Origin: Catenuloplanes niger
GTDB lineage: Bacteria; Actinomycetota; Actinomycetes; Mycobacteriales; Micromonosporaceae
Assembly: GCF_031458255.1 (NCBI RefSeq)
Contig: NZ_JAVDYC010000001.1
Location: 2,675,001 to 2,739,000, forward strand
Direction of reading: 5' to 3'
Length of the DNA: 64,000 nt
Below the pieces are notes generated by a model that was not told the DNA's origin, searched no databases, and saw only the letters and a program-made list of their open reading frames with translations. The position numbers were made by a program, and so were the translations under genes. Positions 53,859 through 62,415 of the stretch are shown piece by piece (within the stretch, counting starts at the first letter, position 1; every line of letters starts with the position of its first letter).

Positions 53859-53873
53859 AGACACTCGGTGTCT
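53859..53873. promoter_or_regulatory. Palindrome upstream of the CtaJ-like gene
   Basis: AGACAC-TCG-GTGTCT is a 15-bp dyad, 20 nt before the GTG start, in the gap to the divergent surface-protein gene. An operator or leader hairpin is possible. Confidence 0.38.
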
Positions 53874-54033
53874 GGGCGGTCTGATAGGTACTGATGCTTC
53901 TCTCACGGTAGCGGAACGTGGGTCCCCGCAGATCATCGGGGCGTACTCCGGCGGGATGAGTCCGTCTCGCGAAATTTCGGCCGTCACGTGCGAAAATCGA
54001 CCTCAGCACTCCCCCACGTCCGATGGGAGGACC

Positions 54034-54552
54034 ATGCGCAGCCTTCTCCGACTCGCGGTGCCGCTCGCGCTGGTGGCCGCGGTGCTGAGCACGCTGGTGG
54101 CCGCGGTGCTGAGCGCGCCGGGCGTGGCCCGGGCGAGGGCGGACGTGTTCGTCGAGGTGAACCCGAGCACGATCGCCGCCGGCGGCGAGGTGAGCGTCCG
54201 GGCCAGCTGTACGGAGAACGTCGACGGCGCGGTGGTCCGGTCGGACGCGTTCGGTGAGCTCCGGGTCGCCCCGGAGTACGGGTTCCTGACCGGCCGGACC
54301 GAGATCCCGGCGGGTACGGCCGCGGACGACTACCGGGTGGAGCTGGTCTGCACCGGTGGTGGCCGCGCGCTCGGGACGCTGCGGGTGGTGGCCGACACGC
54401 GTCCGTCGCGGGGCCCGGCGACCGGGTTCGGCGGCCTGGCGGGCGCGGGTCCGGACGCCGGCGGGCTGGCACTGCTCGGCGCCGGGCTGGCCGCGACGGC
54501 CGCGGGTGCCGCGTTGCTCGTGTTCCGGCTGCGACGCCGCCGGCTGGGGTGA
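54034..54552 (+). CDS. Surface protein, probable sortase substrate
   Basis: The 172-residue protein has a signal peptide (MRSLLRLAVPLALVAAVLST to about residue 37), a beta-rich ectodomain with two cysteines (RASCTEN, ELVCTGG), then RGPATGFGG, a hydrophobic segment and the basic tail RLRRRRLG. This is the order of a cell-wall sorting signal, with GPATG in the place of LPxTG. ATG 54034 follows GGGAGG. Its stop overlaps the sortase start, so both are made together. Confidence 0.72.
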   Translation: MRSLLRLAVPLALVAAVLSTLVAAVLSAPGVARARADVFVEVNPSTIAAGGEVSVRASCTENVDGAVVRSDAFGELRVAPEYGFLTGRTEIPAGTAADDYRVELVCTGGGRALGTLRVVADTRPSRGPATGFGGLAGAGPDAGGLALLGAGLAATAAGAALLVFRLRRRRLG

Positions 54553-55289
54553 GCGTCGTGGGCGCGCACCGGTACTCGCCGCTGGCCCGGCACGCGGGGG
54601 TGCGCTTCCCGCCGGCCGGGTCGCCCGGCCGGCATCGTGCTCCGGTGCCGCCCGCGCCCGCGGCGTACCCGCGCCGGGGTCCGGATCTCGGCTTTCTGGC
54701 CGTGGCGCTGCTGGTGGTGGGCGTGTTCGCGGCCGGCGCCGGGCTCGGGCAGCTGACCGGCGTGCGCCTGCCGTCGTGGTTCGACCGCCCCGGCGAGCCG
54801 CCGCCGCGCGAGTTCCCGGTGCTGGCCGCGAGCCGCCCGACCCGGGTGACCATCCCGGCGATCCGGGTGGAGGCGCCGGTCCGGCAGGTCGGGCTGGCCG
54901 CGGACGGCTCGATAGACGTGCCGCCGCCGGGCGAGCACGACGTGACCGGGTGGTACCGGGACGGGCCGACGCCCGGCGAGTTCGGCTCCGCCGTGATCGT
55001 CGGTCACGTCGACAGCCGCACCGGCCCGTCGGTCTTCGCCGGCCTGCCGGACCTGCATGCCGGCGACACCATCGAGGTCAGCCGCGAGGACCGCACCACC
55101 GCGGTGTTCCGGGTGCTGTCCGTCGAGCTGTTCGACAAGGCGCGGCTGCCGGTCGACCGCGTCTACGCCGACTTCACCCGCCCGCACCTGCGCCTGATCA
55201 CCTGCGGTGGCCGGTGGACCGGCGGCACCACCGGCTACCGCGACAACGTGGTCGTCTTCGCGACGCTGGTCGGGACCGCGGACCGCTAG
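54549..55289 (+). CDS. Class E/F sortase
   Basis: The 246-residue protein has an N-terminal membrane anchor (about 48-68), then a sortase barrel with catalytic H153 (VIVGHVDS), C219 (LITCGG) and R231 (YRDN). It is a membrane-bound transpeptidase acting outside the cell. GTG 54549 overlaps the stop of the surface-protein gene (GTGA), which marks that protein as its likely substrate. Its last 4 bp overlap the convergent HNH gene. Confidence 0.9.
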   Translation: MSVVGAHRYSPLARHAGVRFPPAGSPGRHRAPVPPAPAAYPRRGPDLGFLAVALLVVGVFAAGAGLGQLTGVRLPSWFDRPGEPPPREFPVLAASRPTRVTIPAIRVEAPVRQVGLAADGSIDVPPPGEHDVTGWYRDGPTPGEFGSAVIVGHVDSRTGPSVFAGLPDLHAGDTIEVSREDRTTAVFRVLSVELFDKARLPVDRVYADFTRPHLRLITCGGRWTGGTTGYRDNVVVFATLVGTADR

Positions 55290-55834
55290 GCGGCCGCGGC
55301 CGCGGTCTCCGGCAGCGGGATGTCGAGCCAGTCGGCCCAGCGGGGGTCGGGGAGGCGGTGGCCGAGGACGCGCCAGGCCTGACCCTTGGGCGCGGCCGGC
55401 GCGCCGCCGTGCAGCCGCCAGCCGAGCTCGGCCGGCGTCTTGTCGCCCTTGGTGTGGTTGCACTTGGCGCAGGCCGCGACCACGTTCTCCCAGGCGTGCA
55501 GGCCACCGCGGCTGCGGGGGAACACGTGGTCGATGGTCTGGGCCGGCCCCCGGCAGTAGGCGCAGCGCCAGCCGTCCCGGGCGAAGATCGCGCGGCGGGA
55601 CAGCCCGACGTGAGTGCGGTACGGCACACGCACGTAGCGTGTGAGACGAATCACGGACGGTACCGGGATCTCGTCGCGGGCGGAGTGCAGGATGCCGTCC
55701 CCGTCCGTGACCAGGGCGGCCTTACCCGAAAGGACGAGAATCGCGGCTCGACGCACTGAGACGACGCACAGCGGCTCGTAGGTCACGTTGAGCACCAACG
55801 CTCCGGAGCCCACCGTGGGTCGTATGTCAGGCAT
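55286..55834 (-). CDS. HNH endonuclease
   Basis: The 182-residue protein has the zinc-bound HNH motif CAYC...TIDHVFPRSRGG...WENVVAACAKCNHTKGDKT. This is the common actinobacterial stand-alone HNH type with an N-terminal LVLNVTYEPLCVVSVRRA segment. Biological role unknown. ATG 55834 has AGAAGGG 8 nt upstream and is preferred over GTG 55843. Confidence 0.88.
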   Translation of the reverse strand: MPDIRPTVGSGALVLNVTYEPLCVVSVRRAAILVLSGKAALVTDGDGILHSARDEIPVPSVIRLTRYVRVPYRTHVGLSRRAIFARDGWRCAYCRGPAQTIDHVFPRSRGGLHAWENVVAACAKCNHTKGDKTPAELGWRLHGGAPAAPKGQAWRVLGHRLPDPRWADWLDIPLPETAAAAA

Positions 55835-56133
55835 CGCGATCACCCTTCTGGTCGGTCTTTCGGCACTCCCTGTCGCGTTCCACCCGCCTCGGGCCGCGCG
55901 TCACCGTCCGGCCCCACGCTGGCGGATCACCAACGTCCGTGCGCCAATAGTCCCTGATAGGTGACCAAATTGCACGCACTAATCGGGGCCGCCTCGTGAA
56001 GTTCAGGTGACTCGTGCGAGGATGCCCGGTTCGGAACCATCGCCCGTGACCCCGGAATCGGCGCTCACAGGCGGATGCGATACGAACGTTCCAGACAGCC
56101 CGCACCCGCAACCCGTGGAGCTCGAGTCCCACC
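55835..56133. other. 299-bp divergent intergenic region
   Basis: This gap separates the HNH and MscS starts. A relatively AT-rich patch (55948-55982, CCTGATAGGTGACCAAATTGC) may contain promoters. No gene or strong dyad was seen. Confidence 0.4.
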
Positions 56134-57183
56134 GTGATAGCACCAGTGACACCCAATCCCTCGCCCTCCGACCTCGTGCCGTCCGTCGACGCCAGCTGCG
56201 AGACCGACCGGCTCTGCAGCCAGCTGCTCGACCTCGGCGTCGACAGGTGGATAGCCGAGGGCGGCTACTGGGTGATCATCAAGCCGCTCCGGATCCTGGC
56301 GATCATCGCGATCGCGATGCTGATCCGGTTCCTGATCGCGCGCACGATCACCAAGCTGGTCACGACCACGTCGAACACGGCGATGCCGTCGATCCTGAAG
56401 CCGCTGCACGAGAAGGTGCCGACCGCGCTGCTGGACGCCGGCACGGTCTTCCCGGAGCGCCGGCGGCAGCGGGCCGAGGCGATCGGCTCGGTGCTGCGCA
56501 GCTTCGTCACCGCGATCGTGCTCGGCGTCGCCACCCTGATGGTGCTGGGCGAGCTCGGCTTCAACGTGGCTCCGCTGCTGGCCAGCGCCGGCATCGTCGG
56601 CGTCGCGCTCGGTTTCGGCGCGCAGAGCCTGGTCAAGGATGTGCTGGCCGGCCTGTTCATGCTGATCGAGGACCAGTACGGCGTGGGCGACACGGTCGAC
56701 CTGGGCGAGGCGATCGGCGTGGTCGAGTCCGTCGGGCTGCGCGTCACCACGGTCCGGGACGGCCGCGGCGTGCTGTGGTACATCCGCAACGGCGAGGTGA
56801 TCCGGGTCGGCAACAAGTCGCAGGGCTGGGCGATGGTCGTGATCGACATGCCGATCGGGTTCGTGAACAGCGAGGAGGCCACGGCCGTGCTGCGCGAGGC
56901 GGCCGCCGCGGTCGCCGCCGACCCGGAGCTGGCCACCGGCCTGCTCGAGCCGCCGGACGTGATCGGTGTGGAGCAGGTGACCGTGGACGGCGCGGTGATC
57001 CGGACCGTCGCGAAGACCACCGCGGACGGGCAGCTCACCGTGTCGCGGGAACTGCGGCGCCGGCTGACCGAGGCGCTGGAGACCTCCGGCATCGCGGACC
57101 GGATCGCGGCGGCCCGGCTCTTCCCGCGGCCGGCGGCGCCACCCGGCGGGAGCACGGACCCGGGCCGCGGCGGGGCGACGTAG
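56134..57183 (+). CDS. MscS family mechanosensitive channel
   Basis: The 349-residue protein has about three membrane segments and the MscS pore-lining helix region PLLASAGIVGVALGFGAQSLVKDVLAGLFMLIEDQYGVGDTV with its Gly/Ala packing pattern, then the beta domain (LRVTTVRDGRGVLWYIRNGEVIRVGN). It should release solutes on hypo-osmotic shock. GTG 56134 lacks a well-spaced ribosome site (GGAG is 13 nt upstream), so the exact start is uncertain. Confidence 0.92.
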   Translation: MIAPVTPNPSPSDLVPSVDASCETDRLCSQLLDLGVDRWIAEGGYWVIIKPLRILAIIAIAMLIRFLIARTITKLVTTTSNTAMPSILKPLHEKVPTALLDAGTVFPERRRQRAEAIGSVLRSFVTAIVLGVATLMVLGELGFNVAPLLASAGIVGVALGFGAQSLVKDVLAGLFMLIEDQYGVGDTVDLGEAIGVVESVGLRVTTVRDGRGVLWYIRNGEVIRVGNKSQGWAMVVIDMPIGFVNSEEATAVLREAAAAVAADPELATGLLEPPDVIGVEQVTVDGAVIRTVAKTTADGQLTVSRELRRRLTEALETSGIADRIAAARLFPRPAAPPGGSTDPGRGGAT

Positions 57184-57346
57184 GAACCGTCACGCGTCGA
57201 TCGCTGTCAAAAATTTACCTCGGCCGATCACCCTAGCCACCGGTCAGACTATCGGGCAGAATTCACTCAGCCGAATATTCCGGGGGGATGGCACCGGCCG
57301 AGTGGGGAGCAGCGATCCGTGAGGGACCTGGCTGAGGGGTCGTCCG

Positions 57347-58624
57347 GTGACCTCCGCTGATCAGGACCGTCCCGCGACATATCGTGAGGTCTTCTCGCAC
57401 TCCGAGTTCCGCGTCGTCTACGGCGCGGTTGCTCTCTCCAACCTCGCCGAGCCGATGGCCAAGGCCGCGATCACGCTGCTGGTCTTCCAGAAGACCGGTT
57501 CGGTCGCGCTCTCCGCGCTCGCGTTCGCGGTCAGCTACCTGCCCTGGCTGATCGGCGGCCCGCTGCTGAGCACGCTCGCCGACCGCTATCCGTATCGCAC
57601 GGTCATCGGCGTCACGCTGGTCTTCCGGGCCGCGCTCTTCCTGATCGTCGCGCTCTTCCACTGGCCGGGCGGGGTGCTGGTCGCGGCGCTGTTCCTCAGC
57701 ACGCTCTCGGCCGCGCCGGAGCAGGCCGCTCGCTCCGCGCTGCTGCCCCGCGCGCTGCCGAAGGACCGGCTCGTGGTCGGCCTGTCGCTGATCGGCGGCC
57801 TCAACCAGATCACCCAGATCGTGGGGTACGTGGTGGGAGCCGCGCTCGCCGGGATCAGCACCCACCTGGTGCTGTTCGTCACGGCCGCGCTCTTCGGCGG
57901 CGCCGCCACGATCGTGCTGTTCGGCCTGCGCGGCTGGTCCGCCACCGGCACGGACGCGCATCGCGGCACCCTGCTCGGCGGCATGGGCCAGGGCTTCTGG
58001 CTGGTCTTCGGCCGTGCCGAGCTGCGGTCGATCGCGATCCTGCTGTTCTGCGCGATGTTCTTCGTGGCCGTGCCGGAGGGGCTGGCCGCGGCCTGGGCCA
58101 GCGAGCTGGTCGCGGACGACGAGCGCGGCCTCACCCAGGGCCTGATCATGGCGGCCACGCCGCTCGGGTTCGTGGCCGGCAGCCTGATCGTGGGCCGGCT
58201 GATCCGGCCGTCACGGCGGCGCGCGCTGATCCGGCCGGCCGCGATCGTGGCGCCGTTGACGCTGGTGCCGGCGTTCTTCGAGCCGTCCGTGGTGGTGGTG
58301 ATCCTGATGGTGGCGGCCTGCGGCTTCGCGGTCGGTGGCGTGCTGCCGCCCGCGCAGGGCCTGTTCGCCATGGTGGTGCCGGACGGGTTCCGCGCCCGGG
58401 CGTACGGCGTGATGCAGACCGGCGTGACACTGATGCAGGGCGCGGGCGTGGCGCTGACCGGTCTGCTGGCCGATCGTTTCCCGCTGCCCGGCGTGGTCAG
58501 CTCCTGGAGCCTGGCCGGCGTGCTGGTGATGGTCGCGGTGAGCCTGCGCTGGCCGACCGAGCAGCGTTTCGAGGCGGCGATCGCGGCCGCGGCCGAACGG
58601 GAGCCGCAGCCCGGCCGCGTCTGA
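57347..58624 (+). CDS. MFS transporter
   Basis: The 425-residue protein has 12 hydrophobic segments. STLADRYPYRTVIG after the second resembles the MFS A motif, with Tyr-Pro-Tyr in the usual Gly-Arg-Arg region. Its N-terminal region (YREVFSHSEFRVVYGAVALSNLAEPMAKAAITLLVFQKTGS) resembles actinobacterial MFS exporters of the Bcr/EntS-like type. Substrate unknown. It starts at GTG 57347 with GAGGGG 7 nt upstream. Confidence 0.85.
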   Translation: MTSADQDRPATYREVFSHSEFRVVYGAVALSNLAEPMAKAAITLLVFQKTGSVALSALAFAVSYLPWLIGGPLLSTLADRYPYRTVIGVTLVFRAALFLIVALFHWPGGVLVAALFLSTLSAAPEQAARSALLPRALPKDRLVVGLSLIGGLNQITQIVGYVVGAALAGISTHLVLFVTAALFGGAATIVLFGLRGWSATGTDAHRGTLLGGMGQGFWLVFGRAELRSIAILLFCAMFFVAVPEGLAAAWASELVADDERGLTQGLIMAATPLGFVAGSLIVGRLIRPSRRRALIRPAAIVAPLTLVPAFFEPSVVVVILMVAACGFAVGGVLPPAQGLFAMVVPDGFRARAYGVMQTGVTLMQGAGVALTGLLADRFPLPGVVSSWSLAGVLVMVAVSLRWPTEQRFEAAIAAAAEREPQPGRV

Positions 58625-58644
58625 GACAGTGGCATTCTTGGACC

Positions 58645-59034
58645 GTGGCTACCGGTGAAGAGACAAGCTTCTACGAGGCGGTCGGCGGCGAGCCGACGTT
58701 CCGGAAGCTGGTGGACAGGTTCTACGAGGGCATCGCGACCGACCCGCTGCTCCGGCCGATGTACCCGGAGGGCGACCTCGGCCCGGCCTCGGACCGCATG
58801 CGGCTGTTCCTGATGCAGTACTGGGGCGGCCCGACGACCTACTCGGAGGAGCGCGGCCATCCCCGGCTGCGCATGCGGCACGCGCCGTTCGTGGTGGACG
58901 CGGCCGCCCGGGACGCCTGGCTGCGGAACATGCGGGTGGCCGTGGACTCGCTCGACCTGCCGCGGGAGCAGCACGACCAGCTCTGGCAGTACCTGGAGCG
59001 GGCCGCCTACTTCATGGTCAACAAGATGGATTAG
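58645..59034 (+). CDS. glbO: Group II truncated hemoglobin (GlbO-like)
   Basis: The 129-residue protein reads SFYEAVGGEPTFRKLVDRFYEGIATDPLLRPMYPEGDL then MQYWGGPTTYSEERGHPRLRMRH. This matches group II truncated globins, including the proximal His region and the Trp-Gly pair. It binds haem and oxygen and may help oxygen handling or NO/peroxide detoxification. It starts at GTG 58645, 20 bp after the MFS gene. Confidence 0.93.
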   Translation: MATGEETSFYEAVGGEPTFRKLVDRFYEGIATDPLLRPMYPEGDLGPASDRMRLFLMQYWGGPTTYSEERGHPRLRMRHAPFVVDAAARDAWLRNMRVAVDSLDLPREQHDQLWQYLERAAYFMVNKMD

Positions 59035-59138
59035 GACACATCGGCCGATCGGCTGGTTTAGCCGCGAACCGCACTTCCGGCCTCATACTGCCTCGTTGAT
59101 CGGGTGAGTCCACGCCACCCTTCGAGAGGTATCCCTCC

Positions 59139-60395
59139 ATGCGACGCCGTCTGCTCGCCGCGCTCGCGCTGGCCGCTTTCACCACGGCCGCCGGCATGAT
59201 GCCGGCCAGCGCCGACATGGCCCAGCCGGCCGTGGTCTCGGCCGACCCGGTCGACTACACCCCGCACATCAAGGACGGCACGGTCTGGTCGGCCGTGGTG
59301 GTCGGCGACACGGTGGTGGTGGGTGGCAACTTCACCACGGTCACCGACCGCACCGGCAAGCGGACCTACCCCCGGCGGCACCTCTTCGCGTTCGGCCTGC
59401 GCGACGGCGTGGTCCGCGACTTCGCACCGCAGGTCGACGGCCCGGTCTACGCGGTCACGGCCGGCGCGGACGGCAGCATCTACCTGGGCGGCGCGTTCAA
59501 GAGCGTCAACGGCGTGGCGCAGCGCGGGCTCGGCAAGGTCGCGCTGGCCACCGGCCGGACCGTGGCCGGCTTCAAGGCCGCCATCAACTGGGGTGACGTG
59601 CGCTCGCTCGGGCTGGCCGGCGGCCGGCTCTACGCCGGCGGCACGTTCTCCGCGATCAACGGGGTGCCGCGGACCGCGCTGGCCCGGATGAGCCCGTCGA
59701 CCGGCGCGGTCGACAAGGGCTTCGACGCGAAGCTCTCCGCACCCGGCAAGGACCGGACCCGGGTGGAGTACTTCGACATCTCGCCGGACGGGCGCAAGCT
59801 GGTCGCGGTCGGCGTGATCGGCCGGGCCGGCGTCCGGGACCGCACGCAGCTGGTGATGCTGGACGTGGCCGGGCCGAGCGCGGTCGTCAGCGACTGGTAC
59901 ACCGACTCGTTCAAGCCGAGCTGCCGGAACGGCTTCCAGACCTACATGCGCCAGGTCAAGTTCTCGCCGGACGGCAGCTACTTCGTGGTGGTGACCACCG
60001 GCCGGGAGAACCACCGTCAGAAGCTCTGCGACACCGCGAGCCGCTGGGAGACCGCCGGCACCGGCCGTCGCGTGCCCACCTGGCAGAACCACACCGGCGG
60101 CGACTCGCTGTACGCGGTCGCGGTGACCGGCAGCGCGGTCTACGTCGGCGGGCACCAGCGCTGGATGAGCAACCCCGGCGGCCACGAGTTCGCCGGGCCC
60201 GGCGCGATCAAGCGGGAGGGTATCGCGGCCCTCGACCCGCGCACCGGCCGCACGCTCCCGTGGAACCCCGGCCGTGACCGCGGCGTCGGCGTCCGCTCGT
60301 TCGTCTCCACGAACGCCGGCCTGCTGGTCGGTTCCGACACCACCCGCCTCGGCGGCGAGTACCACGGCCGGATCGGCCTGTTCCCCCGCTCCTGA
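59139..60395 (+). CDS. Secreted beta-propeller-like protein
   Basis: The 418-residue protein has a signal peptide (MRRRLLAALALAAFTTAAG to about ASA) and repeated blades of the type VVVGGNFTTV, IYLGGAFKSVNG, LYAGGTFSAINGV and VYVGGHQRW. Each begins with a short strand ending GG(N/A/T)F, typical of delta-60/Kelch-like secreted propellers of actinobacteria. Likely extracellular; ligand unknown. Three cysteines are present near 255-295. Confidence 0.82.
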   Translation: MRRRLLAALALAAFTTAAGMMPASADMAQPAVVSADPVDYTPHIKDGTVWSAVVVGDTVVVGGNFTTVTDRTGKRTYPRRHLFAFGLRDGVVRDFAPQVDGPVYAVTAGADGSIYLGGAFKSVNGVAQRGLGKVALATGRTVAGFKAAINWGDVRSLGLAGGRLYAGGTFSAINGVPRTALARMSPSTGAVDKGFDAKLSAPGKDRTRVEYFDISPDGRKLVAVGVIGRAGVRDRTQLVMLDVAGPSAVVSDWYTDSFKPSCRNGFQTYMRQVKFSPDGSYFVVVTTGRENHRQKLCDTASRWETAGTGRRVPTWQNHTGGDSLYAVAVTGSAVYVGGHQRWMSNPGGHEFAGPGAIKREGIAALDPRTGRTLPWNPGRDRGVGVRSFVSTNAGLLVGSDTTRLGGEYHGRIGLFPRS

Positions 60396-60414
60396 CCGGC
60401 CACCGGGTCGAGGT

Positions 60415-60446
60415 GTCCCGCGCGTCGCCGGAACGACGTGCGGGAC
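60415..60446 (+). terminator. Terminator of the secreted propeller gene
   Basis: GTCCCGC-G-CGTCG pairs with CGACG-T-GCGGGAC around a 6-nt loop (60428-60433). It starts 20 nt after the stop codon. Confidence 0.78.
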
Positions 60447-60455
60447 GACACACCC

Positions 60456-60510
60456 AGGGCGTGTTTGATGGACCGCGCCGCAGGCCGTCCGGATGCGTCG
60501 AACACGCCCT
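60456..60510. mobile_element. 55-bp MITE-like inverted-repeat element
   Basis: AGGGCGTGTTTGA (60456-60468) and TCGAACACGCCCT (60498-60510) are inverted repeats with 12 of 13 bases paired, enclosing 29 bp. The ends resemble terminal repeats of IS5-group elements in actinomycetes, but no transposase or clear target duplication is present. A second hairpin terminator for the convergent genes is an equal possibility. Confidence 0.4.
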
Positions 60511-60521
60511 AGATGTACTGC

Positions 60522-61100
60522 CTAGAGCAGTGCGCCCTCGTCGTGCAGCCAGTCGACGAAGGAGGTGGCGACGGCCGCGCCGCAGTCCAGCATCTCGACC
60601 AGCAGGGCGTCGTGGGCGCCGGAGCCGAGCGGCACCTGCAGCTCGGCGTAGATCGGCAGCTGCCCGCGCTCGGTGGGATCGCCGACGTACGCCTTGCAGA
60701 AGCGGCGGGTGTGGTTCCACTCGTTGACCACCCGGTACGCCCGGTCGGCCCAGTCCGGCGGGACGGTGGAGTGCGGGCGGGCGCGCATCACCAGGATCTC
60801 GTCCTCCGGGCCCTCCAGCGTGAACAGCACGGCGTGCCGCTCCCACATGGCCAGCAGGCTGCCGTCGCCGTCGGCGAGGTAGCGGATGTCGAGCATGTCG
60901 AGCGCGTCGCCGACCCGGCGCAGCGTCACGGGCGCGACCGCGGGCGCCAGCTCGACGGTGGGGACCGGGGCTAACCGCTCCGGCTCTCGCTGGGCCGGTG
61001 GGGTGACACCCACCCGGACCTTGCTGTCCGTCGACGTTCCACCTCGGGACTCCGGCTCGCCGCCACCGGCGTGACCGGGGCGCCATGACCACCACGGCAT
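60522..61100 (-). CDS. YbjN domain-containing protein
   Basis: The protein (192 residues from ATG 61100; start uncertain, no ribosome site) has a disordered first 50 residues. Then follows a YbjN-type domain: VTLRRVGDALDMLDIRYLADGDGSLLAMWERHAVLFTLEG, later ADRAYRVVNEWNHTRRFCKAYV and VPLGSGAHDALLVEMLDCGAAVATSFVDWLH. The fold resembles type III secretion chaperones. Its role in actinobacteria is unknown; regulation or chaperoning is inferred. Confidence 0.75.
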   Translation of the reverse strand: MPWWSWRPGHAGGGEPESRGGTSTDSKVRVGVTPPAQREPERLAPVPTVELAPAVAPVTLRRVGDALDMLDIRYLADGDGSLLAMWERHAVLFTLEGPEDEILVMRARPHSTVPPDWADRAYRVVNEWNHTRRFCKAYVGDPTERGQLPIYAELQVPLGSGAHDALLVEMLDCGAAVATSFVDWLHDEGALL

Positions 61101-61231
61101 CGCTTGCGCACCTCACTCCCCAGCGGATCCGGCCGCCTACGTTGCGTTGGACCCGAGGCCCGACGCTACCCGGATCGTCGCCTGAGGTCATCCCCCCAAC
61201 GCCCGCACAAAACCAAACGGACCATCAAGCA

Positions 61232-61915
61232 TCAGCCGAACGTACGAGGAGTGGCCGGTCGGAGGCCGAGCTGATTCGCTGCTGGAAGCCAGGCTGCGCC
61301 GTACGGAGCGGCCAATCCGACCCATCGTCCGGCGATCCGAACGTGCACATCAGACAGATCGGACTCTTCGGATGACGGCCGTCCACCCAGAAAGCCCATG
61401 CGCGTAACACCCTGGACAAGACGTTGAGATATTTCGATACGCTCCGTGCTGTCCGTTGTGACCACGATTGCGACGTGATCGAGCAACGCGTCGCGCAGCG
61501 CCCGCTCGCCGACCGGCTGCCCGCCGACGCCGTGCGCGGTCGCGTCCCGCAGCGTCCCGGCCGCGGCCTCGGCGACCCGGTGCAGCTCCGCCGAGGGCAG
61601 CCGCTCCACCGACCGGGCGCCGTCCGGCGGCAGGCCCCAGCGCCAGTCCGAGTCGCGGCGCACCGGCAGCGAGCGGCCGCCGCGGGCCAGCTGGGTGAGC
61701 AGATCCGCGGCCACCACCGTGGCGTCGCCCGGGCCCGCGCCGTCCACCGAGCGGGAGACCAGCACGTTCCACGGCAGCCGGGCCCACAGCTCGGTCCGGC
61801 CGTGGTGCGAGCGAAGGCGCACCACCGCGCCCGGGTCGAGCCGGGTCAACCGGACCAGGAACGCGCCCGCGTCCTGCGCGCCGGTCACGCCGTGGCCGGC
61901 CACCGGCGCGCTCAC
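61232..61915 (-). CDS. Hypothetical protein co-encoded with a thioesterase
   Basis: The 227-residue protein starts at GTG 61915, overlapping the thioesterase stop (GTGA), so the two are translationally coupled. It has FLVRLTRLDPGAVVRLRSHHGRTELWARLPWNVLVSRSV and a helical region with a conserved-looking SDWRWGLPPDGARSVERLP. No membrane segment. I do not recognise a named family. Confidence 0.72.
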   Translation of the reverse strand: MSAPVAGHGVTGAQDAGAFLVRLTRLDPGAVVRLRSHHGRTELWARLPWNVLVSRSVDGAGPGDATVVAADLLTQLARGGRSLPVRRDSDWRWGLPPDGARSVERLPSAELHRVAEAAAGTLRDATAHGVGGQPVGERALRDALLDHVAIVVTTDSTERIEISQRLVQGVTRMGFLGGRPSSEESDLSDVHVRIAGRWVGLAAPYGAAWLPAANQLGLRPATPRTFG

Positions 61916-62349
61916 GCGGCGACCTCGTACCGGCTCAGGAAGTCGCGTTCCCACTCCGTCATCCGGCGCGGCCGCTGCCCGGCCAGGTCGAAGAGCACGC
62001 AGACGGTACGGGCGCGGCTGGCCAGCAGGTCGCCGTCGAACAGCTCGTAGGCCACGGTGAACTGGGCGCCGCGGACCTTCTCGGTCCACAGCTCGATGCG
62101 CACGTGCGGCGGCGGTGGCGGCGCCTCGCTCGCGTGCGTGCGGTAGACCACCGGCCGCAGGTAGTCGATCTCGTGGCGGGCGATCACCGTGCCGTCGTCG
62201 ACGAGCGACGGGCCGCCCCGCTCCTTCGCCAGGACGTAGATGAACGCGACGCGCGCCTCCTCGTACAGCGTCAGGAAGCGCGTGTTGTTGACGTGGCCGT
62301 AGGCGTCCATGTCCGACCAGCGGAGCGCGCAGTGGTGGACGAAGCGCAC
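61912..62349 (-). CDS. Acyl-CoA thioesterase (4HBT hotdog family)
   Basis: From GTG 62349 the 145-residue protein reads RFVHHCALRWSDMDAYGHVNNTRFLTLYEEARV. This is the 4-hydroxybenzoyl-CoA thioesterase motif, with the catalytic Asp (SDMDAYGHVNN) and a hotdog helix. It hydrolyses an acyl-CoA of unknown identity. An in-frame TTG at 62373 is possible but less likely than GTG with GGGGG upstream. Confidence 0.88.
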   Translation of the reverse strand: MRFVHHCALRWSDMDAYGHVNNTRFLTLYEEARVAFIYVLAKERGGPSLVDDGTVIARHEIDYLRPVVYRTHASEAPPPPPHVRIELWTEKVRGAQFTVAYELFDGDLLASRARTVCVLFDLAGQRPRRMTEWERDFLSRYEVAA

Positions 62350-62415
62350 GCCCAACCCCCGTTCTGATGGCAAGGGCGCCCGGCGACCGCCGGACGCCCT
62401 CGAGACGGCCGGATC

